From contig OY760934.1 in the NCBI GenBank assembly GCA_963664245.1, positions 2,294,001-2,358,000 on the forward strand: 64,000 nt of DNA, read 5' to 3'. The notes beneath the pieces were generated by a model that made no database searches, was not told the DNA's origin, and was given only the letters and a program-made list of their open reading frames with translations. Made by a program: the position numbers and the translations under genes. Positions 26,196 to 34,423 of this stretch are shown here, piece after piece. Each line of letters begins with the position of its first letter. The stretch's first letter is position 1. Source of the DNA: GCA-2711565 sp963664245 (GTDB lineage Bacteria; Bacteroidota; Bacteroidia; Bacteroidales; GCA-2711565).

Positions 26196-26203
26196 CAAAT
26201 ATA
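26196..26203 (-). promoter_or_regulatory. Bacteroidota -7 promoter motif (TATATTTG) for manC
   Basis: Exact TAnnTTTG on the minus strand, 21 nt before the ATG at 26174. Confidence 0.6.
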
Positions 26204-26212
26204 AATATTTGC

Positions 26213-26827
26213 TTATTCATTTGTGGGATAAACCTTTGTTAAGGGGTCAAATAAATATAACTTATTATTATCCAAACATAAACATTTAATGCGTTTTCGC
26301 CGTTGTTCGATGCGCTCAAACATTTTCCCGTTGCGATACGTGAAGCGGCTTTTATCGGGGAGTTCTTCAACAAAAGTTCCGTCTTCTTGATTGGTATCGT
26401 ATTTTTTGAGAACCCTTGCCATGGTTAAATTTGCATTGCTTGAAGCACTCGGGTTTTTTAAATAATTTTTCAGGGCAATTTCAACCTCATAAGGAAAAAT
26501 ATTTTTGGCAAAATAGGGCTGCATCAATTCCCTGAAACAATATTTCCATTCTTTCCCGTGTGGGCGAGCTTGGTGTTTATAATTTTCGAATACCACCAAA
26601 TGGGCAATTTCATGAACAAGAGTAATTAAAAACGAATACGGATTTAAATTGTGATTGATAGAAATCCGATAAGGCTCTCCCTTCAATCCAGGACGGAAAT
26701 CCCCCAATTTTGTATGCCTGTTTTTGCTGATCCTTAGGTGGATTTTATATCGGACAATGCTTTCAAAAATCCCTTCAACAGCATCTTTTGGAAGATATTT
26801 TTTAAGAATTTCTATGTACTGTTGCAT
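26213..26827 (-). CDS. SprT-like zinc metalloprotease domain protein
   Basis: 204 residues. The SprT/Spartan-type zinc motif H72-E-I-A-H76 lies in SFLITLVHEIAHLVVF, with a further His in the following helix (HGKEWKYCF). The C-terminal part has Cys in KCLCLDNN, perhaps a degenerate zinc ribbon. Spartan relatives cleave DNA-protein crosslinks, but bacterial SprT roles are poorly defined. Its start overlaps the end of the small lipoprotein gene by 26 bp, so translational coupling is possible. Confidence 0.85.
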   Translation of the reverse strand: MQQYIEILKKYLPKDAVEGIFESIVRYKIHLRISKNRHTKLGDFRPGLKGEPYRISINHNLNPYSFLITLVHEIAHLVVFENYKHQARPHGKEWKYCFRELMQPYFAKNIFPYEVEIALKNYLKNPSASSNANLTMARVLKKYDTNQEDGTFVEELPDKSRFTYRNGKMFERIEQRRKRIKCLCLDNNKLYLFDPLTKVYPTNE

Positions 26828-26984
26828 GAAATTGATTTTGGGTTTGGTTGAATGTCCAGGTTGGGCAGTTGCATTTTTTCTTTACCCGTCGGCGTTTATA
26901 TTGTGTGTTTTTGCTGCTTTGGCAAGAACAAAATAAAAATATCAAAAAGATAAAAATGAAAAAATAGTTGTTTTTCAATCGCAT
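26802..26984 (-). CDS. Small lipoprotein (60 residues)
   Basis: Signal-like hydrophobic start with lipobox FCSC (Cys21), then a highly basic stretch YKRRRVKKKC and a CNCPTW motif. An exact -7 promoter motif (26998-27005) lies 13 nt upstream of the ATG, and the frame runs 26 bp into sprT. No function is known. The lipobox, promoter and coupling together make it a believable gene despite its size. Confidence 0.65.
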   Translation of the reverse strand: MRLKNNYFFIFIFLIFLFCSCQSSKNTQYKRRRVKKKCNCPTWTFNQTQNQFHATVHRNS

Positions 26985-26997
26985 TTGTTTTTTATTT

Positions 26998-27005
26998 CAA
27001 AACTA
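26998..27005 (-). promoter_or_regulatory. Bacteroidota -7 promoter motif (TAGTTTTG) for small lipoprotein-sprT
   Basis: Exact TAnnTTTG on the minus strand, 13 nt before the ATG at 26984. Confidence 0.55.
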
Positions 27006-27176
27006 CACAAAACACAAAATATTGTTTGGGCTTTTGGGTAAAAAAATGAAATAAGCATAAATTTTTTTAATCAAGGGTTTATCGGTTAAAATGATTAAAA
27101 ATTTTAAACAGATGAAAAATATCTTTTTAGTCGGTCGGTAAATATTCATTAACTTAGCAAAAACAAAGCGATTTTT

Positions 27177-27911
27177 ATGATTAGTTCTGTTGGAAGGTAT
27201 GTCTTGTTGATGCGCGAAGCTTTTCGTCGCCCAGACAAAAGTCGCGTATTTCGTAAGCAGTTGATGTTTGAGTTTGAGAGCCTGGGGATTCAATCGCTAG
27301 GGATTGTTTTGTTTATTTCGGCTTTCACTGGCGGAATCGCCGCACTTCAAACGGCTTATAATATCGATAGCCCGCTGATTCCTTTAACCATGGTTGGTTT
27401 TGTTACCCGCCAATCCATTGTTCTTGAATTTTCACCAACCATTATCAGTTTGATTTTAGTGGGCAAGGTGGGTTCGCGCATTACTTCCGAAATTGGTACC
27501 ATGAAGGTTACCGAACAAATTGATGCTTTGAAGATTATGGGCGTAAATCCAGCCAATTATTTGATTTTACCCAAGATTACGGCTGCCATGATTATCAATC
27601 CTATACTTATTATATTCAGTATTTTCATCAGTTTGCTTGGTGGTTATTTGGCTTGCGAACTCTCGGGTCTGGTTACGCTGGCCGATTATTTTGCCGGCTT
27701 GCGCTATGACTTTGAACCCTTCACCATTACTTATGCATTGATTAAAACCGTGGTTTTTGCATTTTTGATTACTTCGGTTTCCGGTTTTTACGGGTATTAT
27801 ACCGAGGGGGGAGCCATTGAAGTGGGAAGTTCCAGTACAAAAGCGGTGGTAAACACCAGTATATTAATAATTATTTTCGATTTGGTTTTAACACAATTAC
27901 TGTTGGTATGA
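27177..27911 (+). CDS. mlaE: MlaE-family ABC transporter permease
   Basis: 244-residue membrane permease of the Mla/MCE lipid-transport type, five to six helices, with the family's conserved VGKVGSRITSEIGTMKVTEQIDALKIMGV segment near 97-125. Mla systems move phospholipids between the outer and inner membranes. The stop overlaps the ATPase ATG (4 bp). No MlaD/MCE substrate-binding gene follows, so that part is elsewhere. A one-mismatch -7 motif (TAACTTAG) is near 27150. Confidence 0.95.
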   Translation: MISSVGRYVLLMREAFRRPDKSRVFRKQLMFEFESLGIQSLGIVLFISAFTGGIAALQTAYNIDSPLIPLTMVGFVTRQSIVLEFSPTIISLILVGKVGSRITSEIGTMKVTEQIDALKIMGVNPANYLILPKITAAMIINPILIIFSIFISLLGGYLACELSGLVTLADYFAGLRYDFEPFTITYALIKTVVFAFLITSVSGFYGYYTEGGAIEVGSSSTKAVVNTSILIIIFDLVLTQLLLV

Positions 27912-28669
27912 TAGAGGTTCGGAATATTTATAAATCCTTTGGCGATCATCACGTGTTAAAAGATGTTTCGGCGACCTTTGAAAACGGGCAAACCAACCTG
28001 ATTATTGGGCAAAGCGGTTCAGGTAAAACTGTTTTGATGAAATGCCTGGTGGGGCTGTATTCGGCCGACAAAGGCGAGGTGATTTACGATGGGCGGATTT
28101 TCTCGCAGATGCCTGAAAAAGAAAAAATGAGCATCCGGAAAGAAGTGGGCATGCTTTTCCAGGGAGGGGCTTTGTTCGACTCTAAAACCGTTGAAGAAAA
28201 TGTAATGTTTCCGCTTTCGATGTTTACCAATCAGTCGTTCGAAGAAAAACGCGAGCGGGTAAATTTTTGTTTAAAACGGGTGAACCTCGAAAATGCTAAT
28301 AAATTATATCCTTCCGAATTAAGCGGCGGTATGACTAAAAGGGTGGCCATTGCAAGGGCGATTTCAGTAAACCCCAAATATTTGTTTTGTGATGAACCAA
28401 ACTCCGGGCTCGATCCACGAACAGCAGGAGTAATTGATAATTTAATTAGCGAAATTACCGAAGAATATAAAATGACTACCATTGTTAACACCCACGATAT
28501 GAACTCAGTGCTGGAAATAGGGACAAAAGTTATTTTTGTTCACAAAGGGCAACTGTGGTGGACCGGGGATAAAAACGAAATTTTAGATACAGATAACGAA
28601 GAATTAAGTGATTTTATATTTGCCAGTGAGTTAACCCGCCGGTTAAAAAAATGGCGCAAAAAAAACTAA
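27908..28669 (+). CDS. mlaF: MlaF-type ABC transporter ATPase
   Basis: 253-residue ABC ATPase that energises the MlaE permease. Walker A GQSGSGKTVLMK, signature LSGGMTKRVAIARAI, Walker B YLFCDEPNSGLDP and the H-loop NTHDM are all present. LSGGMTKRVA is the form typical of Mla/MCE ATPases. Translationally coupled to mlaE (ATGA overlap), with cvpA 4 bp downstream. Confidence 0.96.
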   Translation: MIEVRNIYKSFGDHHVLKDVSATFENGQTNLIIGQSGSGKTVLMKCLVGLYSADKGEVIYDGRIFSQMPEKEKMSIRKEVGMLFQGGALFDSKTVEENVMFPLSMFTNQSFEEKRERVNFCLKRVNLENANKLYPSELSGGMTKRVAIARAISVNPKYLFCDEPNSGLDPRTAGVIDNLISEITEEYKMTTIVNTHDMNSVLEIGTKVIFVHKGQLWWTGDKNEILDTDNEELSDFIFASELTRRLKKWRKKN

Positions 28670-28673
28670 TAGC

Positions 28674-29207
28674 ATGAATGTTTTAGATATTATTTTACTG
28701 GTTCCTGTTTTATGGTTTGCCTATCGTGGCTTTAACAAAGGTTTTATAATTGAACTAAGTTCATTGGTAGCTTTGGTATTGGGAATTTATGTTGCCATTA
28801 ATTTTTCGGGTTTTACCGCTTCGTGGCTGGTTAAGAATTTTGAGATCAGCGAAAAATATTTAACCATCATTTCATTTATTGTCACGTTCATCGCGGTGGT
28901 ATTTGGGGTGTTTATGGTTGGAAAAATACTGGAAAAATTTGTAGACGTTTTATTGCTGGGCTTTATTAACAAATTAGCCGGAGGTGCTTTTGGTATTGTA
29001 AAAGCGGCTTTTTTAATGAGTGTCATCCTTTGGATCATCAACAGCCTCGATCCGGGCGATTTTATCATTAAACAAAAAACCCGCGAAGGATCTATGTTGT
29101 ACGAACATGTTGAATGGTTTGCCCCAGCCGTTATCCCGAAATTGAAATTGGAAAAATTCAATGAGATAAATATTCCTGATCCAGAAGATATTGTCCGCGG
29201 AATTTAA
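28674..29207 (+). CDS. CvpA-family membrane protein
   Basis: 177 residues with four hydrophobic helices; the N-terminal DIILLVPVLWFAYRGFNKGFI is the CvpA signature. CvpA is linked to envelope homeostasis and, in E. coli, colicin V production. Third gene of the mlaEF transcript. Its stop codon overlaps the convergent TlpA-like gene by 4 bp. Confidence 0.9.
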   Translation: MNVLDIILLVPVLWFAYRGFNKGFIIELSSLVALVLGIYVAINFSGFTASWLVKNFEISEKYLTIISFIVTFIAVVFGVFMVGKILEKFVDVLLLGFINKLAGGAFGIVKAAFLMSVILWIINSLDPGDFIIKQKTREGSMLYEHVEWFAPAVIPKLKLEKFNEINIPDPEDIVRGI

Positions 29208-29716
29208 TTTTCCAGGTCTTTTTTTATGGCTTCAATAATTCGTTCGAACCCTTCTTCGGAATACCCACATTCCTGGAGAATAACTCTCCCATCTTTACCG
29301 ATCACTATGTTTCTCGGGATATATTTTGAAAAGAAAATTTCATAAACAGTCTGGTTTTCGTCCGGGCAAATAGGAAAAGTAAATCCTTTCTCCTTGTTCC
29401 ATTTTATCAAGTCTTCGGCATTATGCCCCCGGCCAAAGGCTAAAATTACAAGGTTCTCATCGGTAATTCCTTCTTTAATTTGTTTCTGTATCACGGGCAA
29501 TCCTTTCAGGCAGGGCGAACACCAGGTTGAAAAAAAGTTGAGAAAAATAGTTTTTCCTTCAAAATCTTTGATGTTGGCTATTGTGCCATCCAAAGTTGTG
29601 AACGAAAACGCAGGAATTTTATCCCCGGTGTTTAACAAATTATGGCTATTCGGATCGTCCGAACAGGAAAAAGAAAAAAATGAGATGAACAAAAAAACAA
29701 AAATGCTTTTTTTCAT
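29204..29716 (-). CDS. TlpA-like thioredoxin lipoprotein
   Basis: 170 residues with lipobox Cys18 (FSFSC) and a thioredoxin/AhpC-TSA fold. The active site W65-C66-S-P-C69 is intact, and a cis-Pro segment follows (KYIPRNIVIGKDG). Predicted to reduce or relay disulfides in the envelope, perhaps in cytochrome c maturation; the partner is unknown. It lies 6 bp after pgk and should share its transcript. Confidence 0.9.
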   Translation of the reverse strand: MKKSIFVFLFISFFSFSCSDDPNSHNLLNTGDKIPAFSFTTLDGTIANIKDFEGKTIFLNFFSTWCSPCLKGLPVIQKQIKEGITDENLVILAFGRGHNAEDLIKWNKEKGFTFPICPDENQTVYEIFFSKYIPRNIVIGKDGRVILQECGYSEEGFERIIEAIKKDLEN

Positions 29717-29722
29717 GATCGA

Positions 29723-30913
29723 TTATTTTTCGATGGCTTTAACCCCGGGAAGTTCTTTGCCTTCAATGTATTCAAGCATGGCTCCTCCCCCGGTTGAAAC
29801 GTAACTTACTTTTTCTTTTAAGTTGTATTTATTAATGGCTGCCACAGAATCTCCGCCGCCAATCAATGAAAAAGCGCCTTTAGAGGTAGCTTTGGCAATG
29901 TTTTCGGCAATGACCTTAGTTCCTTCCTCAAAGTTCGACATTTCAAAAACGCCCATGGGCCCGTTCCATAAAATACTGGCTGAACCGGCAATGACTTCTG
30001 AGAATTTTTTAATGGTTTTTGGCCCAATGTCCAATCCCATCCAGCCATCAGGAATGTCATAAGAACTACAATAATTACTTTCAGCTTCGTTTGAAAACTC
30101 ATGAGCAATTTTGGCATCCAGTGGGAGGAACAGTTTTACATTTTTTTCTTTCGCTTTTTCAATGGCAGCATGAGCAGTTTCGAGCAATTCTTCTTCAATT
30201 AACGAGTTCCCGATATTTCCATTCATGGCTTTAATAAAGGTGAACATCATGCCTCCGCCAATGATTAAATTATCAACCTTGTCCAGTAAATTATTAATGA
30301 TCTCGATTTTCCCGGAAACCTTTGCACCGCCCAATATTGCCGTTAATGGCTGAGCCGGGTTGTGTAAAATTTTATTAATGTTTTCAACCTCGTTTCCCAT
30401 GATGTACCCAAACGCTTTTTGTTCGCCAAAAAATTGTGCAATTACCGCCGTGGAAGCATGCGCCCGGTGGGCAGTTCCAAAAGCATCATTCACGTAAATA
30501 TCGCCCAAAGCTGAAAGTTTTTGGGCAAATTTTAAATCACCCTTGGTTTCTTCTTTATAAAAACGAAGATTTTCCAGTAACAAAACTTCATTTCTTTTCA
30601 AACCTTTTGAAAATTTAAGGGCCTCTTCGCCAATACAATCGTTCGCAAACAAAACATTTACGCCTAATTGTTCTTTCAGGTAAGGAAGCAAATGTTTTAA
30701 CGAAAATTTTTCTTCCGGACCTTCTTTGGGTCGGCCTAAATGCGACATTAAAACAACCGATCCGTCTTCTTCCAATATTTTTTTAATGGTTGGCAGGGCG
30801 GCATCAATGCGGGTGGTGTCGGTAATTTCAAATTTATCATTCAGGGGAACGTTGAAATCTACTCTGATTAAAACTTTTTTATCCTTTAAATTAAGAGAAT
30901 CAATTGTTTTCAT
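29723..30913 (-). CDS. pgk: Phosphoglycerate kinase
   Basis: Glycolytic enzyme transferring phosphate from 1,3-bisphosphoglycerate to ADP; 396 residues, normal length. KKVLIRVDFNVPLN (about 13-26), SHLGRPK, the GGAKVSGKI segment and the nucleotide-binding GGGDSVAA near the C-terminus are all conserved. A lipoprotein thioredoxin gene follows at 6 bp. Confidence 0.98.
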   Translation of the reverse strand: MKTIDSLNLKDKKVLIRVDFNVPLNDKFEITDTTRIDAALPTIKKILEEDGSVVLMSHLGRPKEGPEEKFSLKHLLPYLKEQLGVNVLFANDCIGEEALKFSKGLKRNEVLLLENLRFYKEETKGDLKFAQKLSALGDIYVNDAFGTAHRAHASTAVIAQFFGEQKAFGYIMGNEVENINKILHNPAQPLTAILGGAKVSGKIEIINNLLDKVDNLIIGGGMMFTFIKAMNGNIGNSLIEEELLETAHAAIEKAKEKNVKLFLPLDAKIAHEFSNEAESNYCSSYDIPDGWMGLDIGPKTIKKFSEVIAGSASILWNGPMGVFEMSNFEEGTKVIAENIAKATSKGAFSLIGGGDSVAAINKYNLKEKVSYVSTGGGAMLEYIEGKELPGVKAIEK

Positions 30914-30970
30914 GTTAACAAATTTATGAGGTTGAGATAGTTCAAATTTACGATTTCTGTGAATATTATC

Positions 30971-30978
30971 TAACTTTG
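30971..30978 (+). promoter_or_regulatory. Bacteroidota -7 promoter motif (TAACTTTG) for the aminotransferase operon
   Basis: Exact TAnnTTTG, 19 nt before the ATG at 30998. Confidence 0.6.
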
Positions 30979-30997
30979 TGTGATAAATTAAAGAAAC

Positions 30998-32155
30998 ATG
31001 TTAGAGTTCGAAGGTAATATCATTTCAAAACTTCCCAGTGTGCAAACATCTATTTTTGCGGTGATGAGCGGGATGGCTGTTGAACACAAAGCCGTAAACT
31101 TATCGCAGGGTTTCCCCGATTTTCCGGTGGCTCCCAAATTGATTGACCGCATTCATCACTACATGAAAAAAGGGATGAACCAATATGCTCCCATGCCGGG
31201 AGTTCCGGTGCTGAGAAAACAAATTGCAGAAACCGTTGAAAAACTGCACGGGGTAGCCTATGATCCGGATAAAGAAATTAATATTGTTGCCGGTGCCACC
31301 GAAGGAATTTTTGCAATTATTTCGGCGGTTATCAAAGACGAAGACGAGGCCATTATTTTTGAACCGGCTTACGACAGTTATGCTCCGGCTATAAAATTAA
31401 ATGGGGGCATTGTAAAATATGCCGAGCTTAAAATGCCCGATTATCACGTAGATTGGGAAGAAGTAAGTCGTATGATTACCCATCGCACCAAACTGATAAT
31501 TATTAATACTCCTCATAATCCTACCGGAAGTATTTTACGGGCCGAAGACATGCATCGTTTGGGCGAGCTTATCAAAAATACTGACATCATGGTTTTGAGC
31601 GATGAGGTTTATGAACACATTATTTTTGATGGAATTACACACGAAAGTGCCTGTCGCTTTCCCGATTTGGTGAATCGCACCTTTATAGTTGGTTCGTTTG
31701 GAAAAACTTTTCATGCCACCGGCTGGAAAATGGGATTTGTGCTGGCCCCGGCTCAGTTAATGGCCGAATTCCGCAAGACCCACCAGTTTGTTGTTTTTGC
31801 CGTGAACACCCCCATCCAATACGCCATCGCTGATTTTCTTAAAAATGAAAAAAACTACACAGGCGTGAGCGCGATGTATGAAAAAAAACGCGATTATTTT
31901 GTTTCCAGGTTGGAAAAATCCCGCTTTAAAGTAGTTCCTTGTTATGGTACTTATTTTCAATTGCTCGATTATTCCGAAATTTCAGATGAACCGGAAATGG
32001 AATTTGCCAGCCGTTTGGTTAAAGAATTTAAAATCGCTTCGGTTCCGATTTCATCATTTTATCACGACGGGCAAAATAACAAGCGGTTGCGTTTTTGTTT
32101 TGCCAAAGAAGAAAAAACCCTTGATAAAGCAGCTAAAATTTTATGCAAGATTTAA
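30998..32155 (+). CDS. Class I/II PLP aminotransferase, probably methionine/glutamine-type (YbdL/MtnE-like)
   Basis: 385 residues, fold-type I PLP enzyme with the Schiff-base Lys236 in SFGKTFHATGWK and the INTPHNPTG motif. The pairing with an omega-amidase gene (13-bp overlap) matches the glutamine-transaminase/omega-amidase route that re-aminates methionine-cycle keto acids. The substrate is inferred from that pairing and from YbdL-like motifs (VNLSQGFPDFP at the N-terminus). Confidence 0.88.
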   Translation: MLEFEGNIISKLPSVQTSIFAVMSGMAVEHKAVNLSQGFPDFPVAPKLIDRIHHYMKKGMNQYAPMPGVPVLRKQIAETVEKLHGVAYDPDKEINIVAGATEGIFAIISAVIKDEDEAIIFEPAYDSYAPAIKLNGGIVKYAELKMPDYHVDWEEVSRMITHRTKLIIINTPHNPTGSILRAEDMHRLGELIKNTDIMVLSDEVYEHIIFDGITHESACRFPDLVNRTFIVGSFGKTFHATGWKMGFVLAPAQLMAEFRKTHQFVVFAVNTPIQYAIADFLKNEKNYTGVSAMYEKKRDYFVSRLEKSRFKVVPCYGTYFQLLDYSEISDEPEMEFASRLVKEFKIASVPISSFYHDGQNNKRLRFCFAKEEKTLDKAAKILCKI

Positions 32156-32934
32156 AACTTAGTATCATTCAAAGCGATTTAATTTGGGAAGATATTCAGG
32201 CGAATATTGATGTTTTCGATCAAAAAATAAATCAAATCCCCGATGAGGTTGATTTAATTGTTTTGCCCGAAGCTTTCAACACGGGTTTCCCGGTTGATCC
32301 GGAAAAATTTGCCGAAACCTACGAAGGAAAAACTCTTAGCTGGATGAAAGCCAAAGCTGCTGAAAAAAATACCGTAATTACGGGCAGCCTGCTCATCGAA
32401 GAAAATGCTAAATATTACAACATGTTGGTTTGGATGCAGCCTGATGGCCGCTTTGAAACCTATGCCAAACGGCATTTATTTCATTTGGGCGAAGAAGCCG
32501 ACACCATTAGTCCCGGACAAAAACAATTGGTTTGTGAATTAAAAGGATGGAAAATCAAACCCTTGATTTGTTACGATCTCCGTTTTCCGGTATGGAGCAA
32601 AAACACTTTTGACGGAACAAATTTTGAGTACGATCTATTAATTTACGTGGCCAACTGGCCTTCGGCCCGGATGTACCCCTGGCGACAATTATTGATTGCC
32701 CGTGCCCTGGAAAACCAGAGTTACGTTGTTGGTTTGAACCGCATCGGGAAAGATGAGGTTGGTAATACTTATACCGGCGAATCCATAATTGTTGATCCCA
32801 AGGGGCAAATTATTTCTGATCTTCCGAAGAATAACGAAAGTATTTTTACCACTTCCCTTTCTGTAAAAATGATGAACGATTTCAGAAAAAAATTTAATGT
32901 CGGCTACGATTGGGATCAGTTTAAAATCATTTAA
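32143..32934 (+). CDS. Carbon-nitrogen hydrolase, omega-amidase-like (YafV/NIT2 type)
   Basis: 263 residues of the nitrilase superfamily with catalytic triad Glu43 (LPEAFNTGF), Lys109 (YAKRHLFHLGEE) and Cys143 (LICYDLRFPVW). YafV/NIT2 enzymes hydrolyse alpha-ketoglutaramate, the by-product of glutamine-dependent transamination. Its start lies inside the aminotransferase gene, so the two are translationally coupled. Confidence 0.9.
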   Translation: MQDLKLSIIQSDLIWEDIQANIDVFDQKINQIPDEVDLIVLPEAFNTGFPVDPEKFAETYEGKTLSWMKAKAAEKNTVITGSLLIEENAKYYNMLVWMQPDGRFETYAKRHLFHLGEEADTISPGQKQLVCELKGWKIKPLICYDLRFPVWSKNTFDGTNFEYDLLIYVANWPSARMYPWRQLLIARALENQSYVVGLNRIGKDEVGNTYTGESIIVDPKGQIISDLPKNNESIFTTSLSVKMMNDFRKKFNVGYDWDQFKII

Positions 32935-32980
32935 ACCGGCATTCTTTTGGTGGAAATAAAATTTCCTGTTTTTATTTTAT

Positions 32981-32988
32981 TATATTTG
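32981..32988 (+). promoter_or_regulatory. Bacteroidota -7 promoter motif (TATATTTG) for trkA
   Basis: Exact TAnnTTTG, 41 nt before the trkA ATG. Confidence 0.55.
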
Positions 32989-33029
32989 AGAATAAGAATT
33001 AATTTCGCAGCCGAAAAAAAATAAGCATA

Positions 33030-34370
33030 ATGAATATTATTATTGCCGGCGATGGGGAGGTTGGGTTGCACTTAGCCAAGCAGTTAGCTGACGAAAACCA
33101 CAACATCACTATTGTTGACCCACATGAAGATTTATTGAAAATGGTTGAATCGCACACCGATTTAATGACCATTACCGGAGATTCTTCCACCATTTCTGTT
33201 CTCAACAGGGCTAATGTTAAAAAAGCGGATTTGCTAATTTCTGTTGTTCACGACGAACACGTTAACATAATCACAGCTATTCTCGGTAAAAAACTCGGAG
33301 CCAAAAAAGCAATTGCTCGTGTAAACAGTATGGAAAATCTCAGCGAAGAAAATCTTCAGATTTATGAGAGCCTGGGGATTGATGAACTGGTTTGTCCTGA
33401 AGAAATTGCAGCTACCGAAATTACCCATCTTTTACGGCAAACGGCAGCTACTGAAGTCTTTGATTTTTCAGACGGGAAGTTGTCTCTTTTTATGATTAAA
33501 ATTGAAGAAGATGCTCCGGTAGCGAACAAAACACTTAATGAAATTGCTAAAGAATACCCGCATCTAAATTTTAGGGCGGTGGCCTTTCATCGTGATTCAA
33601 AAACAGTTATTCCGAGCGGAGATGATAAAATTCTTCCCGGGGATCTTTCTTATGTAATTACCAAAGAAGAAGGCATTGACGAATTTATGACCCTGGGCGG
33701 TAAACAAAAAATTGATATTACCAATATCATGGTTGTTGGTGGAGGCCGTGTTGGAAGAACCACCTGTAAACGTCTGGAGCGGGAAATCAATATTAAACTG
33801 TTTGAAATGGACAAGGAAAAATGCATGCAACTAACAGATTTCCTTGACGAAACCTTGGTCATTAATGGTGATGCAAGGGACATTCAGTTATTGGTGGATG
33901 AAGATATTCAGGGTGTGGATGCGTTTATTGCCGTTACCGACAATTCCGAAACAAATATTTTAACCTGCTTGCATGCCCGGAAATTTGGGGTTAAAAAAAC
34001 TATTGCACTGGTTGAAAACGTTGATTACATTGATATTTCCCAAAACATAGGTATTGATACTATCATCAACAAAAAATTAATCACGGCCAGTTATATTGTC
34101 AGGTTTACCATGGGAGCCGAGGTAACATCAATCAAATGCTTGAGCGGTGTTGATGCTGAGGTGATGGAACTGGTTACTAAACCGGGTTCTGCCGTTACAA
34201 AAAAACCAATAAAAAATTTGAATTTCCCGGAAGGAGCCATCATTGGGGGAATTGTCCGCGATGGCAAAAGTTTTATTGCTACCGGCGATTTTCAAATTGC
34301 TGAGAACGACAAAGTGGTTGTGTTTTCAATGCCTTATGCCATTCAAAAAGTGGATAAGCTGTTTAACTAG
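33030..34370 (+). CDS. trkA: Trk potassium-uptake regulatory protein TrkA
   Basis: 446 residues: two RCK_N NAD-binding domains (GDGEVGLHLAKQLADE at 7-22 and VVGGGRVGRTTCKRLE in the second half), each followed by an RCK_C domain. This tandem arrangement is TrkA. It binds NAD(H) and gates the TrkH channel on the cytoplasmic side. trkH follows after 53 bp. Confidence 0.96.
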   Translation: MNIIIAGDGEVGLHLAKQLADENHNITIVDPHEDLLKMVESHTDLMTITGDSSTISVLNRANVKKADLLISVVHDEHVNIITAILGKKLGAKKAIARVNSMENLSEENLQIYESLGIDELVCPEEIAATEITHLLRQTAATEVFDFSDGKLSLFMIKIEEDAPVANKTLNEIAKEYPHLNFRAVAFHRDSKTVIPSGDDKILPGDLSYVITKEEGIDEFMTLGGKQKIDITNIMVVGGGRVGRTTCKRLEREINIKLFEMDKEKCMQLTDFLDETLVINGDARDIQLLVDEDIQGVDAFIAVTDNSETNILTCLHARKFGVKKTIALVENVDYIDISQNIGIDTIINKKLITASYIVRFTMGAEVTSIKCLSGVDAEVMELVTKPGSAVTKKPIKNLNFPEGAIIGGIVRDGKSFIATGDFQIAENDKVVVFSMPYAIQKVDKLFN

Positions 34371-34423
34371 TATTTTGCCGTTGTTTTCAAATTGTTTAAA
34401 TTCACCCCCTATTTTTTAATCTT

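Noticed and set aside
27003..27293. 96-codon minus-strand ORF overlapping the mlaE start
   Set aside because: It overlaps the well-supported mlaE gene in antisense and has no family features.
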